Shown here: positions 19,001 through 26,980 of the stretch, piece by piece
Layout of the letters: the number at the start of each line of letters is the position of its first letter
Position numbering within the stretch: position 1 is the first letter of the stretch
Source: Oxalobacteraceae bacterium
GTDB taxonomy: Bacteria > Pseudomonadota > Gammaproteobacteria > Burkholderiales > Burkholderiaceae_D
Reading direction: 5' to 3'
Length of the DNA: 55,080 nucleotides
Assembly: GCA_021298975.1 (NCBI GenBank)
Contig: JAJTGC010000017.1
Location: forward strand, 1 to 55,080
The notes under the pieces: model-generated
Told to the model about the DNA's origin: nothing
Seen by the model: only the letters and a program-made list of their open reading frames with translations
Database searches by the model: none
Program-made: the position numbers and the translations under genes

Positions 19001-20096
19001 CGGGCTGATTTACGTCGCGTGCATTTTCCCAGGAACGCACGGCATGCGTGAGCATGAGATTGGACACGGTGAACCCGGTCAGGCCCGCCTTGGGTTTGCC
19101 GCCGCGGCCAGTCGCGCCCTCATCACGAATCTCGCCACCTGCACCGGTGGAGGCGCCAGGAAACGGCGAGATCGCTGTCGGGTGATTGTGGGTTTCGACT
19201 TTCATCAGGATATGCGTCTCATCCTCTGAGGGAAGGTACTGCTGTCCCTGCCCGGCGCGTGGATAAAACCGCGATACCACCGCGCCTTCAATCACCGAAG
19301 AATTATCCGAGTAAGCCACGACCGTGCCCTGCGGATGCAGCTGATGCGTATTGCGGATCATGGCAAACAGCGAGCGGTCCTGCGCTTGGCCGTCGATGGT
19401 CCAGTCGGCATTGAAAATCTTGTGCCGGCAATGCTCGCTGTTCGCTTGGGCGAACATCATCAACTCGACGTCGGTGGGATTGCGACCGGCACTGCTGAAG
19501 GCCGCATCGAGGTAGTCGATCTCATCATCCGAGAGCGCGAGTCCCAGTTCGACATTTGCCGCAACCAGCGCCTGACGACCGCCCGTTTTTACATCGATGA
19601 ATGCCAGTGGCTGCGCAGGCAATTCATCAAAGAGCCGCGCTGCCTCCTCGGGTGTGCGAATGACGGTCTCGGTCATGCGGTCGTGCAGCAGACCCACCAC
19701 CAGCGCCGTTTGCTGTGCATTCATTACGGGTGACTTGCCCAGCAGTCCGGATTTCAGCGCAACCGTATAAATCACGCCGCGTTCAATGCGATGAATGTGG
19801 GACATGCCGCAGTTGTGCGCGATATTTGTCGCCTTGCTGGCCCAAGGGGAGATCGTTCCAAAACGCGGTATCACAACGAATCGTTCGCCGCCGAGATCGG
19901 ACACCAAGGGTTCTCCGTAGGCCAGCATTGCTTCGAGTTTCTGGCGTTCGTCATCAGCAACGGGTACCTTGCTATCGACAAAATGGCAGTAGCGACCCGC
20001 AATCCCCGTGACTGCGGGGACGATCTCTTTCAGTTGTGACAATAAACGCTGGATACGGAAAGCAGACAGGGCATTGGAGCCCGGCAAAATGAGCAT
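16080..20096 (-). CDS. purL: Phosphoribosylformylglycinamidine synthase (FGAM synthase)
   Basis: This large single-chain enzyme of purine synthesis converts FGAR, glutamine and ATP to FGAM. I start it at the ATG at 20096 ([13 protein letters not shown]), giving 1338 residues. A GTG-initiated extension to 20171 is open, but a TATAAT -10 box lies between the two starts. The order is as expected: an N-terminal PurS-like part, the [10 protein letters not shown] linker motif, two AIR-synthetase-like halves with glycine-rich nucleotide sites ([11 protein letters not shown]), and a C-terminal glutaminase. The glutaminase has its cysteine in GICNGCQMM and its histidine in MPHPERVFR. It is transcribed alone and diverges from the amidase. 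Confidence 0.95.
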   Translation of the reverse strand: MLILPGSNALSAFRIQRLLSQLKEIVPAVTGIAGRYCHFVDSKVPVADDERQKLEAMLAYGEPLVSDLGGERFVVIPRFGTISPWASKATNIAHNCGMSHIHRIERGVIYTVALKSGLLGKSPVMNAQQTALVVGLLHDRMTETVIRTPEEAARLFDELPAQPLAFIDVKTGGRQALVAANVELGLALSDDEIDYLDAAFSSAGRNPTDVELMMFAQANSEHCRHKIFNADWTIDGQAQDRSLFAMIRNTHQLHPQGTVVAYSDNSSVIEGAVVSRFYPRAGQGQQYLPSEDETHILMKVETHNHPTAISPFPGASTGAGGEIRDEGATGRGGKPKAGLTGFTVSNLMLTHAVRSWENARDVNQPVTARNDMGLSDITGKPERIASPLQIMIEGPLGGAAFNNEFGRPNLAGYFRTYEQNVGGTVYGYHKPIMIAGGMGNIAARHTKKEGLPPGSLLIQLGGPGMRIGMGGSAASSMATGTNTADLDFDSVQRGNPEMERRAQEVINACWALGEDNPILSIHDVGAGGLSNAFPELTNDAGRGAVFDLRKVPLEESGLAPKEIWSNESQERYVMGIAPSSLGLFRAICERERSPFAVIGITTEERQLRVLDPEQDNYPVDMPMDVLLGKPPKMHRDVQRQPLERTPLDLTDISLEDAALRVLRFPAVADKSFLITIGDRFVGGHTARDQMVGPWQVPVADCAVTTMSYEGYLGEAMAMGERTPLAVINAPASGRMAVGEAITNIAAASIRHLSDIKLSANWMAACGQPGQDAALFDTVKAVGMELCPALGISIPVGKDSLSMRTTWQDAAGDKAVISPVSLIVSAFSPVADVRLTLTPQLRTDAGETVLMLIDLGRGKNRMGASALAQVFQQIGDTTPDVDSAEDLKAFFNAIQSLNREQQVLAYHDRSDGGLYASLCEMAFAGRTGVSVNVDILVTEGEHASDWGDSKNWASQVGERRNDLTLRALFNEELGAVIQVRADQKSDVMNVLRAHGLGACSHIIGKLNDRGVIEVTRDAKIIYRVKRSELHRAWSETSWRIARLRDNPVCADAEYDRLLDEADPGIHPQLHFDPAEDIAAPFINTGARPRVAILREQGVNSHVETAWVMHKAGFDAIDVHMSDLIAGRANLADVKGLIAVGGFSYGDVLGAGEGWSKTILFNEQLSSQFQTFFQRHDTFALGICNGCQMMSSLKSIIPGADHWPKFTRNRSEQFEARFAMIEVMESPSIFFAGMAGTQAPIAVAHGEGFANFSATGVQNNVLVAARFVDNTGAITERYPFNPNGSPAGITSVTTSDGRFTVMMPHPERVFRTVLNSWHPPEWGEDAPWMRMFRNARKWVG

Positions 20097-20156
20097 GGCG
20101 AAGGCAGCTTGAAGAGGGTTACGCGCAAGCGCTGCGCGGCAGAAATCAAGGTTGCG

Positions 20157-20162
20157 ATTATA
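20157..20162 (-). promoter_or_regulatory. Candidate -10 box for purL
   Basis: A perfect TATAAT lies on the minus strand 61 bases before the chosen purL ATG. The -35 region is poor (AAGTTG-like), so an activator or an alternative spacing may be needed. A start near 20150 would leave a leader of about 50 bases and excludes the upstream GTG as initiation codon. Confidence 0.45.
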
Positions 20163-20259
20163 ACCCGTCACCCTCTTTCAACTTGCTCATGCAAGACCAT
20201 TCTTTTCAGTCATGTGCTATGGTCTTTCGCATTCTTACCCGGCAAACGCGCGCATAACG

Positions 20260-21591
20260 ATGAAGCAAAGCTCCTCACTTATCCGTTCATTGGACGGCAC
20301 GCTGCGCAGCGAACTTTTGGCATCGAGCCTGTCGCTTGCTGAAAACCAGCAGGCTGTATTCACGAAGCTCTACCCATCACAAGCACTGGCAGCGGCCAGC
20401 GCCGCCGATGCCGCCCGCAGGAATCGGCGACCTGTCTCCGCACTGGCTGGCCTGCCCGTATCCATCAAGGATTTATTCGACACCGAGGCCGAGGTAACGC
20501 TGGCCGGCTCCGTCGTGTTGCGCGATCGTCCACCCGCACAACAGGATGCGCCCGTGGTGGCCCGCCTGCGCGCCGCAGGTGCGGCGCTGCTGGGCAAAAC
20601 CAACATGACCGAGTTTGCCTTCTCAGGCGTCGGCATCAATCCCCATTACGGCACGCCGGGCAATCCTGCCGACCCGACACGCATCCCGGGCGGGTCATCC
20701 TCGGGCGCTGCAGTCTCGGTGGCTGGTGGCAGTTGTGTTGCTGCGATAGGCTCGGACACGGGCGGCTCCATTCGCATTCCTGCAGCCCTGTGCGGGCTGG
20801 TGGGCTTCAAACCCACCATGCGTCGGGTGCCGGTGGCAGGTATTGTGCCGCTCTCGCCTGCGCTGGATACGCTGGGCCCTATTGCACGTTCCGTTGAAGA
20901 CTGCCTGCTGATCGACAGCATCATCGCCGATACGCCCTTGCAGCCTGAGCCCATCACGCTGGCCGGACTGCGGCTCGCTGTTCCGCTTGATGTGGTGCTG
21001 GACGATATGGATTCGCAGGTCGCCCAAGCCTTTTCGCTGGTCTTGTCGCGCCTCTCCGCTGCGGGTGCTGAAGTCGTTGAGGTGTCCATGCCAATGCTGC
21101 GGGAAGCGCCTCGGATCAACCGCTTTTCGCCAATCCAAGCCTATGGGTGGCATCAAACCCTTTTAAAGACGCACGCGGATGCCTACGATCAGCGGGTCGT
21201 GCAGAGAATTCGGCAGGGTGCGGATCAGGCATCTGATGCATTGGATTTACTCCATGCCGCGCGTGCTGATTGGGCTCTCCGCGTCAGCATGGCACTGGCC
21301 GGTGTCGATGCACTCTTGATGCCTACCGTGCCGATCGTTGCGCCACACATTGAACCGCTACTGGCTTCGGATGCGGTATTTTTCGAAACGAATCGGCTGC
21401 TGCTTCGTAATCCTTCGCTCATCAATCTTCTTGATGGCTGCGCCATATCACTTCCCTGCCACCGATCAGGCGAATTACCGGTGGGCCTGACGGTAGCAGG
21501 GCTGGCTATGGCAGATGCGAAGTTGATGGCCATAGCCCGGAACATTGAAGATTTACTGGGTAGACCAAATGAATTCAGAGCGAACCCCTGA
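20260..21591 (+). CDS. Amidase (amidase signature family)
   Basis: This 443-residue cytoplasmic hydrolase belongs to the amidase-signature family, which hydrolyses carboxamides. The Ser-cisSer-Lys triad is visible: lysine in LPVSIKDLF, serine in GGSSSGAAV and serine in GSDTGGSIRIP. The start is the ATG at 20260 (MKQSSSLIRSL). It is shorter than GatA and no gatB or gatC is adjacent, so I favour a stand-alone amidase over the glutamyl-tRNA amidotransferase subunit. It diverges from purL with about 160 bases between starts. Its last 17 bases overlap the end of the opposite-strand gene of unknown function. Confidence 0.88.
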   Translation: MKQSSSLIRSLDGTLRSELLASSLSLAENQQAVFTKLYPSQALAAASAADAARRNRRPVSALAGLPVSIKDLFDTEAEVTLAGSVVLRDRPPAQQDAPVVARLRAAGAALLGKTNMTEFAFSGVGINPHYGTPGNPADPTRIPGGSSSGAAVSVAGGSCVAAIGSDTGGSIRIPAALCGLVGFKPTMRRVPVAGIVPLSPALDTLGPIARSVEDCLLIDSIIADTPLQPEPITLAGLRLAVPLDVVLDDMDSQVAQAFSLVLSRLSAAGAEVVEVSMPMLREAPRINRFSPIQAYGWHQTLLKTHADAYDQRVVQRIRQGADQASDALDLLHAARADWALRVSMALAGVDALLMPTVPIVAPHIEPLLASDAVFFETNRLLLRNPSLINLLDGCAISLPCHRSGELPVGLTVAGLAMADAKLMAIARNIEDLLGRPNEFRANP

Positions 21592-22402
21592 CATACACCG
21601 CGTGAGCAGGCGATTCGCCGTATCTGTCTTTCATCCCATACGGTTTGATTGAAAAATCCCTGTCAGGGTAGACAGCAATAATTTTTTCATACCCCAGCGA
21701 GAGCACGAACCGCGCTGTCCTGTCTGCCTCGGCAGCGTCTCTGAATGTTAGCCGCGCCGATCCGAAGTTAATGTAGGCCACCTTGGGATTGTCATCATCA
21801 AAAAAAATCTCGCCACCTACGACACCATGAGATTTAATCAGACTGTGCATGGGAATACCCCGTGAACTCTCCGGACAGGGCGTCATCTCGCGCACGATAT
21901 GCATGCCACTGTGGTCAATCAGGTAAAGATATTTGAATTCACGCTGACCATAGGGCCCAGTGGTCACGTTGGTGAATACACCCTCGCCCGGTTTTTTGCT
22001 TTTTATCTGGATGCTGGGGCAGGCTGATGGCAGGTCAAACGGGTTGGTATTGCTGACACTCCTGGCTGGGCCGATGCTATAAACGCCGTTTGAATCGAAG
22101 TCGTTCTCATCCATATTGATGAACTTTGATATTTCATCATCAGAAACCGTCACTACTTTCCAAGGATGTGCGAACGTTGACAGGTGCACTTTGGGGGTAT
22201 TGGCAATCTGTACGGGATCAACCGTCATTGCTTCCAATTTCATTCTTTTATATTCAGTAAAAAAAGGCAGGAGAAGCTCTTCAAGTGATTTCTTGATCTT
22301 CATTCTGGGAGGCTGGAGATAATGAGCCGCCAGATATTTATCGGTACGACGGGAAACCCCTGTGGCTGATCTCGGTAAACTGCATTTGAGGATTACATTC
22401 AT
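21575..22402 (-). CDS. Protein of unknown function, lower GC than neighbours
   Basis: This 275-residue protein belongs to no family I recognise. I start it at the ATG at 22402, which has AAAGGA eight bases upstream. The N-terminus is basic (ILKCSLPRSATGVSRRTDKY). The middle is polar with an acidic run (DENDFDSNG). The C-terminal part has the pattern GGEIFFDDDNPKVAYINFGSARL, then a helix and SLGYEKIIAVYPDRDF. That arrangement is loosely like modules in proteins linked to polymorphic toxins, but the resemblance is weak. There is no signal peptide or clear membrane segment. Parts are low in GC (21 of 60 at 22081-22140; 22 of 60 at 22201-22260), suggesting acquisition. It converges on the amidase with a 17-base overlap. 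Confidence 0.7.
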   Translation of the reverse strand: MNVILKCSLPRSATGVSRRTDKYLAAHYLQPPRMKIKKSLEELLLPFFTEYKRMKLEAMTVDPVQIANTPKVHLSTFAHPWKVVTVSDDEISKFINMDENDFDSNGVYSIGPARSVSNTNPFDLPSACPSIQIKSKKPGEGVFTNVTTGPYGQREFKYLYLIDHSGMHIVREMTPCPESSRGIPMHSLIKSHGVVGGEIFFDDDNPKVAYINFGSARLTFRDAAEADRTARFVLSLGYEKIIAVYPDRDFSIKPYGMKDRYGESPAHAVYVRGSL

Positions 22403-22813
22403 GATGCGTCCTTTTTGCAAAATGTCTCTGATGGAAATTGTTCAGGCACCGACGACACTGGAAGCTGCAAGCTGTCGGCAGCATTTCCTTTTTTGCAATT
22501 GCCGTGCCATACAACTTGGCCGGGGCAAGTTTTTTCTGATGGCGCTTTTTATTTAGAACCGTGGCGTGTAGTCAACACAACGTTGGCAGCTCGCACCAAC
22601 ACGCATATCTGTGATCGAGCAAATCGGTGCATGCACAGATTTGGGTAAATTCACAGGTGCGGATGGCCGATTAACAGTACAGATTGTTTTGAAATGGGTT
22701 TACGGCTACCCTATAGCGGATTTTTTGATCAAGTGTTTCCCTTGAAGAACGTAGGCATCGACCTGCCCCGCAGCGGATAGAACGCTGCAAGGTTTGCCTG
22801 GAACTGGAGTCCA
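22403..22813. other. Intergenic region between the unknown gene and dadA
   Basis: This 411-base gap sits between two divergently transcribed genes and must hold both promoters. A short open frame across 22362-22648 on plus has no family resemblance and I do not call it. The only structured element I see is the 24-bp palindrome at 22620-22643, described separately. Confidence 0.4.
22620..22643. promoter_or_regulatory. 24-bp near-perfect palindrome, candidate operator for dadA
   Basis: CAAATCGGTGCA and TGCACAGATTTG form a dyad in which 11 of 12 base pairs are symmetrical; only 22626/22637 mismatch. The core GTGCATGCAC is itself a perfect palindrome. It lies 170 bases before the dadA start in an intergenic region, with no T run, so a dimeric regulator site is more likely than a terminator. 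The regulator is unknown. Confidence 0.45.
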
Positions 22814-24070
22814 ATGCGTGTCGCTGTAATTGGTGGTGGTGTCATCGGTGTCTGCACCGCCTACTACCTGGCTGAGGCCGGGCATGAGGTTGCGGTCTTG
22901 GAGCGCTATGGCAATGTTGCTCAGGAGGCCAGTTTCGGCAATTTGGACCTCATGGGGCCCTCTGCCGTCCGTCCCTGGGCAACACCCGGAACGGTGGGTC
23001 GGGTGTTCTCCATGCTCTTTCGTCCCGAATCACCGATGTCATTCAGTGCAAAATTTGAGCCGGCCATGTGGCGCTGGCTGCGGCGCTCGATGTCCGAGAG
23101 TGCACTGCCCCGTTACAAACAAAATCAGCAACGCCTGCTGCGCCTCGCGAACTACAGTCAGGAGCTCATGCAACATCTGGTGCAGACGTGCGAGCTGGAT
23201 TTCCAGCAACGCAATGGCGCGTTGATGATGTTTCGCACCTCACGCGATCTTGAGTTGGCACAACCCATGATGGAATTGCTGGGGGAAATAGGCGGTCGCC
23301 ACGAGCTGCTCGATATGGAGGCCGCCCGCCAGCTGGAACCCGCTCTCTCGTCTGAAACGGCCTTTCATTCCGCTTTGTACATACCTGATGATTGGTCGGG
23401 CAATTGTCCTCTGTTCGTGCGACAGATGAAATCGCTTGCGCAAGACAAAGGCGTGGAATTTCACTTCAATAACGACGTTCAGGCAATCCGACCCGAAATA
23501 GGTGGTGTGAGCTTTCAGGTCGATGGCCGCAGCATTGATACCGATGCCATCGTGGTGGCGGCGGGCAGCGACAGTGTTCGCCTGCTCAAGGCGATTGGCG
23601 TCAGCCTGCCGCTCTATCCCGTCAAGGTCTATTCGGCATCCACGCCGATTCAGGAGTACGAACTCGCACCGCAACTCTCAGTTTTTGATGATACTTATCG
23701 GGTCGGTCTGACGCGCCTGGGGAAGCGAATTCGTATCGCTGGTTGCGCTGAATTGGGATCGTCGAATGTCGATCTGAATCAAAAAGCGGTGAATACCTTG
23801 GTCAAAGTCGGTGATGACTGGTTTCCGAATGCCGCGAACTACCGAACCGCGAGCTTCTGGTGTGGCCCGGCTGCGATGCTGCCTGAGGGCGTGCCGCTGC
23901 TCGGTACCACGCGCTATCCGAATGTCTTCATTAACACAGGACACGGCGCCGGGGCTTGGGCATTGGCAGCCGGTAGCGGCAAGCTCATGGCGGACCTGAT
24001 CTCATCACGGCGCACCGAAATTGATTTGGATGGCCTCACATTGACACGATATGGCGACCGGATGCGCTGA
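22814..24070 (+). CDS. dadA: D-amino acid dehydrogenase small subunit (DadA-like FAD oxidoreductase)
   Basis: This 418-residue FAD-dependent enzyme oxidises D-amino acids, typically D-alanine, to 2-oxo acids, passing electrons to the respiratory chain at the inner face of the membrane. The N-terminus is the dinucleotide-binding fold VIGGGVIGVCTAYYLAEAGHEVAVLER. A DAO domain follows, with the C-terminal FAD contact NTGHGAGAWALAAGSG. TGGAG precedes the ATG. It overlaps nnr by 20 bases. An alanine racemase gene (alr) is also in this window but 22 kb away, so there is no dadA-dadX pair. Other glycine/D-amino acid oxidases of this family are possible. Confidence 0.85.
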   Translation: MRVAVIGGGVIGVCTAYYLAEAGHEVAVLERYGNVAQEASFGNLDLMGPSAVRPWATPGTVGRVFSMLFRPESPMSFSAKFEPAMWRWLRRSMSESALPRYKQNQQRLLRLANYSQELMQHLVQTCELDFQQRNGALMMFRTSRDLELAQPMMELLGEIGGRHELLDMEAARQLEPALSSETAFHSALYIPDDWSGNCPLFVRQMKSLAQDKGVEFHFNNDVQAIRPEIGGVSFQVDGRSIDTDAIVVAAGSDSVRLLKAIGVSLPLYPVKVYSASTPIQEYELAPQLSVFDDTYRVGLTRLGKRIRIAGCAELGSSNVDLNQKAVNTLVKVGDDWFPNAANYRTASFWCGPAAMLPEGVPLLGTTRYPNVFINTGHGAGAWALAAGSGKLMADLISSRRTEIDLDGLTLTRYGDRMR

Positions 24071-25583
24071 TCAGCGCGACCCACTGGCACTTTACAGCGT
24101 AGCGCAGATTCGAGCGATCGAAGCCGCTGCGCTTTCCTCTGTCGATCCGGGCGTTCTGATGCAGCGTGCAGGCGCTGCCGTTGCCCGCTGCGCGCTGACC
24201 CTTCTGCCAGAAATCACTGCCGACATTCAAGTACTCACCGTTGCCGGCCCGGGCAATAACGGCGGCGACGCGCTGGAAGCTTCGGCCATCCTGGCGCAAC
24301 GGGGCATCAAGGTCACGGTGGTTCATGAGGCCGATGAAAACACCCTACCTGCCGATGCCCGTGCGGCGCTCACGCACGCCAGGCAAAGCGGCGTTGCATT
24401 CGTCAAGTCGATACCTGCGGTGTCATGGTCCCTGGCCATTGACGGCCTGTTCGGTATCGGACTGACCCGTCCGCTGCAAGGACGCTACCGGGAATGGGCA
24501 ACACAACTTAATTACTTGCACTGCCCAGTACTGGCTATTGATGTACCCAGTGGACTTGACGCAGATACCGGAAATGTTGTCGGCCCCGAGGGTATGGCCG
24601 TTTGCGCCACCGTGACGCTCACCTTGATTGCCGGCAAACCAGGACTCCATACCGCGCACGGCCAGGATCATGCAGGTCGGGTAGTGACGGATGATCTGGG
24701 CATTGATCACACGCTATTCTCTGAACCTGTCGCCCGTCTGAATTCCCCACGCTGGTTTGCCGACGCCGTACGCCCGCGACTGCACGCATCGCATAAAGGC
24801 AGCTACGGTGACCTGCAGGTCATCGGCGGTGCCGAGGGTATGAGCGGCGCGGTGATCCTTGCAGCGCGCATGGCGTTGATGGCCGGTGCGGGCCGGGTAT
24901 TTGCGGGATTTGCCGGACCGGTACCCGGCTACGACAGCTTGCATCCCGAACTGATGTGTCGATTCGCGGACGATTTGAAAGCTGATCACTGCACCGTCGC
25001 CTTGGGACCAGGCCTTGGCACGTCCCGGCAGGCACATGATCTGTTGGGCCGCGCACTGTCGTCTTCGCAAGCGCTGGTGATCGACGCCGATGGACTCAAC
25101 CTGGTCGCGGCTGAACCCCGACTGCAATCCCGTCTTGCACAACGCACCGCACCCACTTTGCTTACACCGCATCCGCTTGAGGCCGCGCGGCTGCTGGGAA
25201 CCGATGTCCATACAGTTCAATCAGATCGATCGGGCTGCGCCTGTGCGCTGGCTGATCGCTATCATGCGACCGTCATACTCAAAGGCAGTGGCAGCATCAT
25301 TGCTCACCCCGGTGACATCCCTGTCATCAACACCACTGGCAATCCGGCACTGGCAACGGCTGGCAGCGGCGATGTGCTGGCGGGGCTCTGCGGAGCTCTG
25401 CTTGCACAAGGCTGGCCTGTGAGGGCATGTGCGCTGGCCGCGACTTGGCTACATGGCAGCGCGGCAGATCAAATGGTCGCGGACGGCACCGGACCTGCGG
25501 GCGCAACCGCGAGTGAACTAATGCCGTGGATAAGGAAGGCTTTCAACCAACTCGTCAGCGAGCACCGTGTGATGTCGCGATGA
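24051..25583 (+). CDS. nnr: Bifunctional NAD(P)H-hydrate epimerase / ADP-dependent dehydratase
   Basis: This 510-residue two-domain repair enzyme restores NADH and NADPH from their hydrated forms. The N-terminal YjeF epimerase half has GPGNNGGDALEASAIL and the metal/substrate loop IDVPSGLDADTG. The C-terminal ribokinase-like dehydratase half begins near residue 240 with HKGSYGDLQVIGGAEG and carries GPGLGTS. It ends in the catalytic NTTGNPALATAGSGDVLAG. The start ATG lies inside the dadA 3' end, so the two are probably coupled. It ends 10 bases from the convergent ABC ATPase gene. Confidence 0.93.
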   Translation: MATGCADQRDPLALYSVAQIRAIEAAALSSVDPGVLMQRAGAAVARCALTLLPEITADIQVLTVAGPGNNGGDALEASAILAQRGIKVTVVHEADENTLPADARAALTHARQSGVAFVKSIPAVSWSLAIDGLFGIGLTRPLQGRYREWATQLNYLHCPVLAIDVPSGLDADTGNVVGPEGMAVCATVTLTLIAGKPGLHTAHGQDHAGRVVTDDLGIDHTLFSEPVARLNSPRWFADAVRPRLHASHKGSYGDLQVIGGAEGMSGAVILAARMALMAGAGRVFAGFAGPVPGYDSLHPELMCRFADDLKADHCTVALGPGLGTSRQAHDLLGRALSSSQALVIDADGLNLVAAEPRLQSRLAQRTAPTLLTPHPLEAARLLGTDVHTVQSDRSGCACALADRYHATVILKGSGSIIAHPGDIPVINTTGNPALATAGSGDVLAGLCGALLAQGWPVRACALAATWLHGSAADQMVADGTGPAGATASELMPWIRKAFNQLVSEHRVMSR

Positions 25584-25593
25584 AGTGTAGAAA

Positions 25594-26298
25594 TTACTGG
25601 CGACGGTCGTCAACGAGATGGCCGGCCGCGATCGTCAGCTGGCGCGCGCAGCGGGCTGCCATTGCAAGATCGTGGGTCACCAGCACCAGTGTCGAATGCT
25701 GCTCACGGTTGAGTTCAAACATCAACTCGATGATGGCTTCACCGGTCGCCGCGTCAAGACTGCCCGTCGGCTCATCGGCCAGCAGCAGCGGCGGACGCGT
25801 CACAAAAGCGCGCGCAAGTGCCACGCGCTGCTGCTCGCCTCCAGACAGATACTTGGGATAATGCTGCAGGCGCTGCTGCAGGCCCACCCGGCTGAGCATC
25901 GCCTCGGCCTCGGCCTTGGCCGCAGCGTCAGCATCGCCACGTAATTCCAGCGGCAGCATCACGTTCTCAATTGCCGTCAGATGCGAGAGCAACTGAAATG
26001 ATTGAAATACAAAACCCAGATGTGCGCGTCGGATGGCAGCTCTGCCGTCTTCATCCAGCGAGAAAATGTCAATGCCCTCGATCCGGACGCTGCCCGATGT
26101 CGGCGTATCCAGACCGGCAAGTAATCCCAACAGGGTCGACTTTCCGGAACCGGATGCACCCACCAGCGCCAACGTGTCGCTGGCCTGGACGGTAAAATGG
26201 ATGTCATCAAGAATCGTCAACTCGCCACTGGCGTCGGACACTTTTTTGGTCAGCGCAGTTACTTCGATGGCAGGAATTCTCTGGAGGTGTTCAGGCAT
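25594..26298 (-). CDS. ABC transporter ATP-binding protein (LolD/YbbA type), no permease adjacent
   Basis: This 234-residue ATPase of the MacB/LolD group has Walker A GASGSGKST, signature LSGGEQQRVALARAF and Walker B LLLADEPTGSLD. In E. coli the equivalent ybbA lies divergent to tesA and is followed by the permease gene ybbP. Here the tesA arrangement is kept, but the gene is followed directly by the convergent nnr, so no permease gene is present. The ATG at 26298 shares two bases with the tesA ATG on the other strand (GCATGC). No strong ribosome binding site is visible for this gene. YbbA-type transporters are associated with envelope lipid or lipoprotein functions, but the substrate is unknown. 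Confidence 0.85.
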   Translation of the reverse strand: MPEHLQRIPAIEVTALTKKVSDASGELTILDDIHFTVQASDTLALVGASGSGKSTLLGLLAGLDTPTSGSVRIEGIDIFSLDEDGRAAIRRAHLGFVFQSFQLLSHLTAIENVMLPLELRGDADAAAKAEAEAMLSRVGLQQRLQHYPKYLSGGEQQRVALARAFVTRPPLLLADEPTGSLDAATGEAIIELMFELNREQHSTLVLVTHDLAMAARCARQLTIAAGHLVDDRRQ

Positions 26299-26971
26299 GC
26301 AAGCTCGGTTGAATCTCTATCGGGGATCTTTTGGATCAAATGGAACGGCGCGGTGGCTGCAATGGCTGGTCGTGACCATGGTGCTGTTCATCAGCGGCCA
26401 TGCAGCGCCGGCGTATTCTGCATCAAAAACCCTGCTCGTGCTCGGCGACAGCCTCTCCGCCGAGTATGGGCTGCCGCGCGATAGCGGCTGGGTTTACCTT
26501 TTGCAGCAACAACTGCTTAAGGAGAAATATGATCTGAGGCTCGTGAACGCCAGTATCAGTGGCGAGACCACCTCGGGTGGCAAATCCCGATTGCCTTCAC
26601 TATTGCAACAACATAAGCCTGCCTTGGTGTTGATCGAACTCGGTGGCAACGATGGTTTGCGCGGACTGTCATTGGCGGCTACCCAGGCGAATCTGCGCGA
26701 AATGATGGCAATGAGTACAGCCACCGGCGCGAAACTCATTCTTGTCGGCATGCGTGTGCCACCCAATTATGGTGTCGATTACAGCAAACGCTTTGCTGCC
26801 CTGTACATGGGTCTGGGACGTGAAAAAAATGTCCGGCTCGTACCGTTTCTTCTGCAGGGCCTTGATGACACCGATGTATTTTTCCAGCCAGATCGTATTC
26901 ATCCCAACCAACGTGCCCAACCCATCATGATGGAAAACGTCTGGCAGGTTCTCAAGCCCATGCTGCGATAA
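26297..26971 (+). CDS. tesA: Periplasmic SGNH esterase/thioesterase TesA
   Basis: This 224-residue arylesterase / acyl-CoA thioesterase I-like enzyme starts at the ATG at 26297, preceded by GGAGGT. It has a long N-terminal signal (hydrophobic core VVTMVLFISGHAAPAYSA). The SGNH blocks are complete: GDSLSAEYGL with the nucleophile serine, the glycine in ISGETTSGG, GGNDGLRG with the asparagine, and the DRIHPNQ catalytic Asp-His pair. It would act in the periplasm on esters or lysophospholipids. It diverges from the YbbA-type ATPase with overlapping start codons, and mnmH follows 9 bases after its stop. Confidence 0.93.
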   Translation: MQARLNLYRGSFGSNGTARWLQWLVVTMVLFISGHAAPAYSASKTLLVLGDSLSAEYGLPRDSGWVYLLQQQLLKEKYDLRLVNASISGETTSGGKSRLPSLLQQHKPALVLIELGGNDGLRGLSLAATQANLREMMAMSTATGAKLILVGMRVPPNYGVDYSKRFAALYMGLGREKNVRLVPFLLQGLDDTDVFFQPDRIHPNQRAQPIMMENVWQVLKPMLR

Positions 26972-26980
26972 GATGCATTC

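Noticed and set aside
17844-19229. Long open frame of 461 codons on the plus strand inside purL
   Set aside because: It lies entirely antisense to the conserved purL coding sequence. Its composition is that of a reverse-frame shadow and it matches no family.
20097-20171. Upstream GTG start for purL
   Set aside because: A TATAAT -10 box lies between this GTG and the family-typical [13 protein letters not shown] start, and the extra 25 residues are not conserved in my recollection of the family.
20260-21591. GatA subunit of the aminoacyl-tRNA amidotransferase
   Set aside because: The catalytic triad would fit, but the length is short, gatB and gatC are absent, and the sequence reads like a stand-alone amidase.
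22362-22648. Short plus-strand frames in the dadA upstream region as a small gene
   Set aside because: They overlap the 5' end of the unknown gene and the palindrome. They have no ribosome binding site or recognisable product.
26033-26296. N-terminal extension of TesA by 88 codons
   Set aside because: This segment is antisense to the ABC ATPase. The ATG at 26297 has GGAGGT upstream and opens a proper signal peptide.
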